Of a stretch of 5,115 nucleotides of DNA, positions 1 to 5,115 are shown piece by piece. Both the position numbers and the translations under genes were made by a program. Source of the DNA: an uncultured Desulfohalobiaceae bacterium (GTDB taxonomy: Bacteria > Desulfobacterota > Desulfovibrionia > Desulfovibrionales > Desulfonatronovibrionaceae); assembly GCA_913055195.1 (NCBI GenBank), contig CAJXJU010000131.1, positions 1 through 5,115 on the forward strand, written 5' to 3'. Every line of letters begins with the position of its first letter. The first letter of the stretch is position 1. The notes beneath the pieces are model-generated. The model ran no database searches, had not been told where the DNA came from, and saw only the letters and a program-made list of their open reading frames with translations.

Positions 1-9
1 CCCTGACAG

Positions 10-44
10 CATTCAACAGGGTGAAGCATTCAACATTCAACATT
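10..44. repeat. Short heptamer tandem repeat (CATTCAA) in the upstream spacer
   Basis: The unit CATTCAA appears at 10-16, then again in tandem at 27-33 and 34-40, followed by a partial CATT at 41-44, so 27-44 is about 2.6 perfect copies with a 7-base period. A related but degenerate 7-base repeat lies inside the helicase gene at 303-333. Spacer repeats of this kind are common between genes in some environmental bacteria; no function is implied. The repeat abuts the hairpin at 45-72. Confidence 0.7.
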
Positions 45-72
45 GCCTGCAAAAAAGGGACTTTTTGCAGGC
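45..72. repeat. Perfect inverted repeat / hairpin upstream of the helicase gene
   Basis: GCCTGCAAAAA (45-55) is exactly complementary to TTTTTGCAGGC (62-72), giving an 11-bp stem with a 6-base loop (56-61, AGGGAC). The G+C pairs are at the base and the A/T pairs next to the loop. No T-run follows the stem on either strand, so it does not look like a standard intrinsic terminator. It could be the transcript end of an upstream gene, a processing signal, a small mobile hairpin relic, or a binding site. The structure is directly visible; its role is unknown. Confidence 0.7.
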
Positions 73-82
73 GACTCATGTA

Positions 83-97
83 TTAACAAAGTGTTAA
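83..97. promoter_or_regulatory. Palindromic candidate operator (TTAACA-N3-TGTTAA)
   Basis: TTAACA (83-88) and TGTTAA (92-97) are perfect inverted copies separated by AAG, a 15-bp site about 42 bases upstream of the helicase start. Its size and symmetry fit a dimeric helix-turn-helix repressor, and it overlaps the best -35-like hexamer in the spacer. No regulator gene is present in the window, so this is structural evidence only. Short A/T-rich palindromes also arise by chance. Confidence 0.3.
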
Positions 98-110
98 AGG
101 ATACTTTGAT
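83..110 (+). promoter_or_regulatory. Weak candidate sigma-70-type promoter for the two-gene unit
   Basis: TTAACA (83-88) matches five of six bases of the TTGACA -35 consensus. TTTGAT (105-110), 16 bases further on, matches four of six bases of TATAAT. A transcript would begin about 20 bases before the helicase ATG. If used, the palindrome at 83-97 would cover the -35 element, so repression by a dimeric protein would be natural. The match is weak, and the main promoter could lie upstream of the window. Confidence 0.22.
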
Positions 111-138
111 CTAAAAATTTTGAACTTCAGATCTTATC

Positions 139-3039
139 ATGGACTTTCCAGATTTTACCGAAGGCGACTGGGTTTTCGTCCATCCCCAGAACACCATAGG
201 CAAAATCATTGAAAAATCCTGCCTGTGGGGAAATACGGTTTTCCGTGTCTGGCTGCCTTCTACTGATTCAATCATTCGCGTACCCCGGTCGTCCCTTTCA
301 CCCACTCAGTCCTCAACCCTCAGCACTCATCACTTAATCTATCTGGCAACTGCTGCCCGTATAGCTGACGCCCTGACACAGGATGTCTTGCTTGCGCCCA
401 TTGAATCTTCAGTCATTCCTTTGCCTCACCAGATACGGGCATTATCCAGAGCCATTTCCTCTGAACGTGTGCGCTATCTCCTGGCAGATGAAGTTGGTCT
501 TGGCAAAACAATTGAGGCTGGCCTTATTATGCGGGAGCTAAAACTGCGAGGATTGGTCAGGCGAACTCTGGTAATTGCGCCCAAAGGATTAGTTACTCAA
601 TGGGTAGCTGAAATGCGCACTCATTTTAATGAGGATTTTCGCTTGCTTATCCCTGGTGACTCATCTTCTTCTCTTTATGCAGACCATGACAATATATGGC
701 AGAGTTATCATCAAATAGTCTGCCCTATGGATTCAGTTAAACCACTTATTAAACGGAGAGGTTGGACAAAAAAACAAATAGCTGACTACAATCGGAAGCG
801 GTTTGAAGATTTAATCTCTGCTGGCTGGGATTTAATTATTGTTGATGAAGCTCACCGTTTAGGTGGTAGCACAGACCAGGTTGCCCGGTACAAACTTGGT
901 CAGGGTCTGGCTGAGGCAGCACCTTATTTGCTTTTGCTTTCAGCAACACCACATCAGGGTAAAACAGATGCTTTTCATAGATTGATCTCTTTGCTGGATC
1001 CTGATGCCTTTCCTGATATCAGCAGTGTCACGCGGGACAGAGTACAGCCCTATATCATTCGCACGGAAAAGCGCCAGGCTATTGACGCGGAAGGAAAGCC
1101 ACTTTTTAAACCCAGGCGCACAGAACTTGCGCCAGTTTCCTGGGAAGAACGCCATCAGGAACAGAGATTACTCTATGAAGCAGTTACTGAGTATGTGCGA
1201 AAAGGCTATAATCAGGCCATGCAGGAAAAGCGCAGTTACATTGGATTTCTTATGATCTTAATGCAGCGTCTGGTAGTCTCCAGTACCCGCGCCATCAGGA
1301 CAACGCTGGAGCGTCGTCTTGAAGTTTTAAAATCCAGGCCCCAGGTTCTTGATCTTTTTGTTGAAGCGGAAATTTTAAGTGAGGAACCTGAAATTTTTTA
1401 TGATTTAGATGGCGAAACACAACGGGAAATTTTGCTTCACGAGAAATTAAATGCTCTAAAAAATGAACAAGAAGAAGTAAAATTTCTTCTGGATGCTGCT
1501 ATTCGTTGTGAGCTTAAAGGCCCTGATGCCAAAGCAGAGGCGCTGTTGGATTGGATTTATCGGCTTCAGGCAGAGGAAGGCGATCCTGATCTGAAAGTGC
1601 TGGTCTTTACTGAGTTTGTACCAACCCAGGAGATGCTGTTTGAGTTTTTGAGTGAGCGAGGTTTTAAGGTTGTTTATCTTAATGGCTCCATGAACATGGA
1701 TTTGCGAAAAAAAGTTCAGGATGACTTTGCAAAAAAAGCACAGATTCTAATTTCTACAGACGCGGGTGGTGAAGGCTTAAATCTTCAGTTTTGTCATGTT
1801 GTTATTAATTATGATATCCCCTGGAACCCAATGCGGTTGGAACAACGCATTGGCCGGGTGGATCGTATTGGTCAGTCTCATACTGTGCGGGCCATTAATT
1901 TTGTTTTTGAAGACTCTGTTGAGCATCGTGTGCGCGAGGTTTTGGAGCAAAAACTAGAGGTTATTTTTAATGATTTTGGTATAGACAAGACCTCAGATGT
2001 TCTTGATTCAGCCCAGGCAGGTAAGCTTTTTGATGATTTATATATAGAGGCTATTTTAAATCCAGAAACAGTTGAAAAGAGTGTAGAGCAGGTTGTAAAA
2101 AATATTCAGCAGCAGGCACAGGAAGTTCGTGAGAGTGTAGCTGTTTTTGGCTCAGCAGAGGACTTAAATCCTCATGATGCCCAGCGCTTAATGTCTCATC
2201 CCCTTCCTCATTGGGTGGAGAGGATGACTGTAAATTATTTGCAGATAAGTGGAGGTCAGGCAGAAAAGAAACGTGGGAAATGGATGTTTACCTGGCCTGA
2301 TGGTGAAACCATGACAGATGTAGTTTTTAGTGCGAAAAGTGCAGAAAAGAACCCTGCTGTTTGTCAAATGACACTGGAAAATCCTAAAATACGCGGTTTG
2401 ACCATGAGGCTTCCCTGCTTTGCTCCTGGTCAACCAGTGCCTGTCATCACCCTTCCTGACCTTTCCCCGGAGATTCAGGGCTTCTGGTCATTGTGGCAAA
2501 TTTCCATTCAAAATGATTCCTTTCTCAGCGCGGAATCTTCATTACTCACAAGAAAGCGGCGTATGTTGCCTTTATTTTTATCTGACAATGGCCGGGTATA
2601 TATGCCAACTGCCAGGTACATCTGGGATCAGTTACTCACCTCTGAACCAATTATTGTGCGTCATCTGGATAGTGAAACATCCCATCAGGCTTTTTTACAA
2701 CTTAAGAAAGTGGCTCTGGAATATGGTAAAGATATATATGAGGAACTTAAACAGGCATATCAAAAGCATATCGCTAAGGAGCGGGAAAAAGGAGAACGAG
2801 CTTTTGCTGCACGGCGTAAAATAATTGAACGAATTGGTCTGCCCCAGGTGAGAAATTATCGTCTGAATCTTTTAGCTCAAGAAGAAAGGGAATTTCAGAA
2901 CCAAATTGAACTTAAAATGGAAGTAATGCCAGAAATGTTGCCATTGCTTCTGGTTCGGGTGATTGGTGAAACGGAGAATGGGGAATGGAAGAAACAGGGA
3001 GAGAGGAAAAAGGATGGGGGGAATAATGGAAATTTGTAA
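139..3039 (+). CDS. SNF2/HepA (RapA-like) superfamily 2 DNA helicase/translocase
   Basis: Complete 966-residue cytoplasmic ATPase predicted to translocate on duplex nucleic acid; no signal peptide or membrane segment is apparent. Residues ~6-54 resemble the small beta-barrel (Tudor-like) module of RapA (GDWVFVHPQ...IGKIIEK), then a low-complexity linker (55-65). RecA lobe 1: Walker A DEVGLGKT 117-124 (Lys123), DEAH 236-239, SATP 268-271. Lobe 2: VFTEF 489-493, STDAGGEGLNL 539-549, and QRIGRVDRIGQ 569-579 with arginine-finger candidates Arg573/Arg576. A helical insert (~335-465) separates the lobes. Residues ~620-943 match nothing I recognise except a charged, probably coiled-coil stretch (~855-930). 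Length is close to E. coli RapA (968), but the part before Walker A is shorter. ATG 139 is the first start after an in-frame TGA at 121-123; the ribosome site is poor. It overlaps the next gene by 14 bases, and translation is probably coupled. A defence role is inferred from context; DISARM DrmD or DpdE membership was considered but not supported by neighbours. Confidence 0.92.
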   Translation: MDFPDFTEGDWVFVHPQNTIGKIIEKSCLWGNTVFRVWLPSTDSIIRVPRSSLSPTQSSTLSTHHLIYLATAARIADALTQDVLLAPIESSVIPLPHQIRALSRAISSERVRYLLADEVGLGKTIEAGLIMRELKLRGLVRRTLVIAPKGLVTQWVAEMRTHFNEDFRLLIPGDSSSSLYADHDNIWQSYHQIVCPMDSVKPLIKRRGWTKKQIADYNRKRFEDLISAGWDLIIVDEAHRLGGSTDQVARYKLGQGLAEAAPYLLLLSATPHQGKTDAFHRLISLLDPDAFPDISSVTRDRVQPYIIRTEKRQAIDAEGKPLFKPRRTELAPVSWEERHQEQRLLYEAVTEYVRKGYNQAMQEKRSYIGFLMILMQRLVVSSTRAIRTTLERRLEVLKSRPQVLDLFVEAEILSEEPEIFYDLDGETQREILLHEKLNALKNEQEEVKFLLDAAIRCELKGPDAKAEALLDWIYRLQAEEGDPDLKVLVFTEFVPTQEMLFEFLSERGFKVVYLNGSMNMDLRKKVQDDFAKKAQILISTDAGGEGLNLQFCHVVINYDIPWNPMRLEQRIGRVDRIGQSHTVRAINFVFEDSVEHRVREVLEQKLEVIFNDFGIDKTSDVLDSAQAGKLFDDLYIEAILNPETVEKSVEQVVKNIQQQAQEVRESVAVFGSAEDLNPHDAQRLMSHPLPHWVERMTVNYLQISGGQAEKKRGKWMFTWPDGETMTDVVFSAKSAEKNPAVCQMTLENPKIRGLTMRLPCFAPGQPVPVITLPDLSPEIQGFWSLWQISIQNDSFLSAESSLLTRKRRMLPLFLSDNGRVYMPTARYIWDQLLTSEPIIVRHLDSETSHQAFLQLKKVALEYGKDIYEELKQAYQKHIAKEREKGERAFAARRKIIERIGLPQVRNYRLNLLAQEEREFQNQIELKMEVMPEMLPLLLVRVIGETENGEWKKQGERKKDGGNNGNL
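303..333 (+). repeat. Degenerate 7-base repeat inside the helicase gene (interdomain linker)
   Basis: CACTCAG (303-309), TCCTCAA (310-316), CCCTCAG (317-323), CACTCAT (324-330) and CAC (331-333) form about 4.4 copies with a strict 7-base period. The stretch encodes residues ~55-65, rich in Ser and Thr (PTQSSTLSTHH), exactly between the Tudor-like N-terminal module and the helicase core. Three units equal seven codons, so copy-number change by multiples of three would keep the frame. It resembles the CATTCAA repeat at 10-44. Confidence 0.65.
2973..3034 (+). other. Purine-rich segment encoding the helicase tail and the next gene's translation start
   Basis: The plus strand is almost entirely A and G with only isolated T or C. 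It begins with GAATGGG-GAATGGA (2976-2989), another 7-base tandem. In the helicase frame it encodes a hydrophilic tail (residues ~944-966) after the last conserved-looking block (PLLLVRVIG, ending at 943). In the other frame it carries ribosome-binding-like GAGG (3003-3006) and AGGA/GGGG (3011-3021) and in-frame ATGs at 2978, 3014 and 3026 for the following gene. The tail is probably not structurally important to the helicase and may exist mainly to couple translation. Confidence 0.55.
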
Positions 3040-5115
3040 TAAAAATTTTCCTTATGGCAGCCGTTGGCTGTGCGCGGATTTTCATCTTCACACTAAAGCA
3101 GATAAAGAGTTCTCGTATTCAGGTGATGAAAATTATTACAATTCACAATATGTAGAAGCATTGAAATCTGCAGGAATTGAGGTTGGTGTAATAACCAATC
3201 ATAATAAATTTGATTATGATGAGTTTAAAGCGTTGAAAAAGACCGCACGAAAAAAAGGGATTTTTTTGCTTCCGGGTGTTGAACTCTCGGTTAATGACGG
3301 CGCAAACGGTATTCATACCCTTATTGTATTTAGTGATGATTGGTTGAAAAACGGGAATGATTATATCAATCAATTCCTGAATGTGGTTTTTAAAGGTAAG
3401 ACTCCTGAAGAATATGAGAATGAAAACGGAAGAACCTCTTTGGGACTTCTTGAAATCATAGGCGAACTTGAGGTCTATCACAGGGATTTTTTTCTGATTT
3501 TTGCCCATGTAGAGGATAGAAGTGGATTGTGGAATGAATTGGATGGCGGTAGATTGAAAGAATTGGGGAGAAATGTACTTTTTAAGCAGAGAACTTTAGG
3601 ATTCCAAAAAGTACGTACCCATAATAAATTTAATAAAAAAAGTCGGGAAAAAGTTAAGCAATGGCTAACTGATTGGTATCCTGCAGAAGTTGAGGGTTCT
3701 GATCCCAGGGCTATAGAAGAAATAGGCAAAGGAAAAAGATGTTACTTGAAAATAGGGGACTATACTTTTGAAGCTGTCAAATATGCCCTGCTTGATTATG
3801 AAAACAGAGTCATAATCGGAGAAAAACCGAAATATTCCCATTCGCATATTATTAGCGTTTCTTTTGAAGGCGGTTGTCTTGATGGAGAGACTGTGAATTT
3901 TTCTCCTGAACTTAATACTTTGATAGGTATTCGCGGAAGTGGCAAATCAGCAATACTGGAAACCGTTCGTTATGCCCTGAATATTCCTTTTGGGCAAAAA
4001 GCAATGGATTTAAAATATAAAACACGACTTGTTGAATATGTTCTTGGGAGTGGTGGAAAAATTACTGTAAAAGCTAAAGATAGACACGGAATGATTTATG
4101 AAATCAGGCGTATTCTCAAAGAAAAACCTGATGTATATATTGATGGAATACATCACCCTGGAATTTCCATCAGAGAGACAGTTTTGCATAAACCTGTATA
4201 TTTCGGTCAAAAGGATCTCTCTGCCACAGGAGAAGGTTTTGAAAAGGATCTGGTGGAAAAATTGGTAGGAGAAAAACTTGCTGATATTCGTTCCAGAATT
4301 GAAATACAACGACAGAAGGTAATTGATATTGTAAAACAAATCAAAAAAGTATCTGATATTAGAGAGAAAAGAAAGGAATATGAAAATAAATTAAAAGATG
4401 CGAAATTTAGACTTAAATTTTATCAAGAACATGGTGTTGAAGAAAAGCTGCAAAAAGAGATTGCGTTCGATGCTGATTTCAGAAAATGTTCTCATGTAAT
4501 TTCTTTAACAAAATCTTATCTTAGTGATCTGGAATCATTTATCAATCAATATGAAGATGATTTGAAAAATGAAAAAGTTTATACATCAAAGCAAAATGAG
4601 TTCTTTTTCAAAGAATTCTTTGCTGTTTACGATAGATTGATTGTATCCTTTGAAAGGATTAAAAATGAACTGAAGGAAAGCAATCAAATTTTAACTGAAT
4701 TAAAAGAAAAAGTTAATGAATTTGAAGAGTTAAGAGAAAGTTTAAAAGAAGAATTTGCCAGAATAGAAAGGAAATTGGCCGAGCAGCTGCAGAGATCTGG
4801 TGTTCAGGCCATACGTCCGGATGAATTTCGTGAACTAACGAAAATTGTGGACCAGGCCACTCAAATGCTAAAAGCTCTGGAAAAACAGGAAGATGTTCGC
4901 AGCGCATTGCAGGATGAACTCATTCGAGGATTAACAAACCTTAATAATTTATGGCATGAAGAGTTTCAGAAAATCAAAAAGGAATTGGATAAAGTAAATA
5001 AAGAGCATTCATCTTTAACCATAAAAATTGATTTTAAAGGAGACAAGAAAGCTTTTATTGAGTATATGAAAAGTATATTCAGAGGAAGTCGTATTCGTGA
5101 GGCAACTTTTGAATT
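3026..5115 (+). CDS. TrlF-family PHP domain + AAA/SMC-like ATPase (3' end beyond window)
   Basis: Open from ATG 3026 to the window edge: 696 codons without a stop, C-terminus missing. Residues ~14-260 form a PHP (polymerase/histidinol phosphatase) domain with candidate metal ligands His20 and His22 (DFHLHT), His59 (ITNHN), Glu86 (PGVEL), His97 and His161 (FAHVED). The closing motif reads GSDPR (224-228), with Arg where PHP proteins normally have His. An SbcC/SMC-type ATPase head follows: Walker A GIRGSGKS 301-308 (Lys307) and a Q-loop-like YFGQKDL with Gln395. From ~405 onward the chain is Lys/Glu-rich and mostly coiled coil. The signature motif, Walker B and closing half of the head should lie beyond 5115. 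This order matches TrlF-family AAA-like ATPases, often found in defence loci; the biochemical activity is unknown to me. In-frame ATGs at 3014 (GAGG seven bases upstream) and 2978 are alternatives; 3026 places the usual short lead before GSRW...DFHLHT. It is more A+T-rich than the helicase gene. Confidence 0.88.
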   Translation, partial: MEICNKNFPYGSRWLCADFHLHTKADKEFSYSGDENYYNSQYVEALKSAGIEVGVITNHNKFDYDEFKALKKTARKKGIFLLPGVELSVNDGANGIHTLIVFSDDWLKNGNDYINQFLNVVFKGKTPEEYENENGRTSLGLLEIIGELEVYHRDFFLIFAHVEDRSGLWNELDGGRLKELGRNVLFKQRTLGFQKVRTHNKFNKKSREKVKQWLTDWYPAEVEGSDPRAIEEIGKGKRCYLKIGDYTFEAVKYALLDYENRVIIGEKPKYSHSHIISVSFEGGCLDGETVNFSPELNTLIGIRGSGKSAILETVRYALNIPFGQKAMDLKYKTRLVEYVLGSGGKITVKAKDRHGMIYEIRRILKEKPDVYIDGIHHPGISIRETVLHKPVYFGQKDLSATGEGFEKDLVEKLVGEKLADIRSRIEIQRQKVIDIVKQIKKVSDIREKRKEYENKLKDAKFRLKFYQEHGVEEKLQKEIAFDADFRKCSHVISLTKSYLSDLESFINQYEDDLKNEKVYTSKQNEFFFKEFFAVYDRLIVSFERIKNELKESNQILTELKEKVNEFEELRESLKEEFARIERKLAEQLQRSGVQAIRPDEFRELTKIVDQATQMLKALEKQEDVRSALQDELIRGLTNLNNLWHEEFQKIKKELDKVNKEHSSLTIKIDFKGDKKAFIEYMKSIFRGSRIREATFE

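Noticed and set aside
45..72. Hairpin read as a Rho-independent terminator.
   Set aside because: The stem is strong, but no T-run follows on either strand and the A/T pairs lie at the loop rather than after the stem.
2..97. Open frame from the window edge to TAA at 95-97 (31 codons), possible C-terminus of an upstream gene on the plus strand.
   Set aside because: A second frame (3-86) is equally open, and the stretch is made of tandem CATTCAA units and a perfect hairpin, which fits non-coding DNA better. Too short to identify; sequence upstream of the window would decide.
108..133. GATCT...AGATC short inverted repeat just before the helicase start.
   Set aside because: Only five base pairs with a 16-base loop and mismatches on both sides; expected by chance.
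2420..2824. A 134-codon plus-strand frame inside the helicase gene.
   Set aside because: It lies wholly within the helicase in another frame, has no convincing ribosome site and shows Cys/Leu/Ser-rich out-of-frame composition.
139..3039. Assignment of the helicase as DISARM DrmD or as DpdE of the 7-deazaguanine DNA modification cluster.
   Set aside because: Both are SNF2-like, but no DrmA/B/C, methyltransferase or other Dpd gene is visible, and the region between Walker A and DEAH does not show the pattern I expect of DrmD. A profile search would settle it.
3248..3268. A-run followed by GGG and a T-run, resembling a slippery frameshift site and partly matching the spacer hairpin loop region at 51-68.
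   Set aside because: The zero frame continues through the conserved PHP motif PGVEL and on to Walker A, so no frameshift is needed. The similarity to 51-68 is short and low in complexity.
3143..4339. Several minus-strand open frames of 60-121 codons opposite the ATPase gene.
   Set aside because: They are antisense to a long gene with recognisable motifs, have no family-like motifs, and are explained by the A+T-rich, lysine-rich coding strand.

Overview
The window holds two large same-strand genes that overlap slightly and very probably form one transcription unit, preceded by a short non-coding stretch (about positions 1-138). The first gene (139-3039) encodes a complete 966-residue SNF2/HepA (RapA-like) superfamily 2 helicase/translocase. 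The second (3026 to the window edge at 5115) has no stop codon inside the window. It encodes the first 696 residues of a PHP-domain plus SMC/SbcC-like ATPase protein that I assign to the TrlF family of AAA-like ATPases. No RNA genes, insertion sequences or CRISPR arrays are visible.

Layout: 1-44 contains a heptamer repeat (CATTCAA units). 45-72 is a perfect 11-bp-stem hairpin. 83-97 is a compact palindrome (TTAACA-AAG-TGTTAA) that overlaps a weak promoter-like sequence. The helicase gene starts at 139 without a good ribosome binding site. Its 3' end becomes very purine-rich, and this supplies the ribosome binding sequence and start codon(s) of the PHP-ATPase gene, whose ATG at 3026 lies inside the helicase gene (14-base overlap).

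How the genes may work together: the helicase has every motif needed for ATP-driven movement on duplex nucleic acid. The second protein joins a metal-dependent hydrolase-like PHP domain to an ATPase head with a long coiled coil. Such couplings of a translocase with a PHP/SMC-like effector are typical of prokaryotic defence islands, sometimes with a DNA methyltransferase in the same operon. No methyltransferase is visible here, so membership in a named system is a hypothesis only.

Organism: a bacterium of moderate to low GC. The short heptameric tandem repeats in spacer and linker positions resemble those I associate with large-genome Desulfobacterota and similar environmental bacteria, but this is a weak inference and the sequence does not settle the lineage. 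The second gene is visibly richer in A+T and lysine codons than the first.
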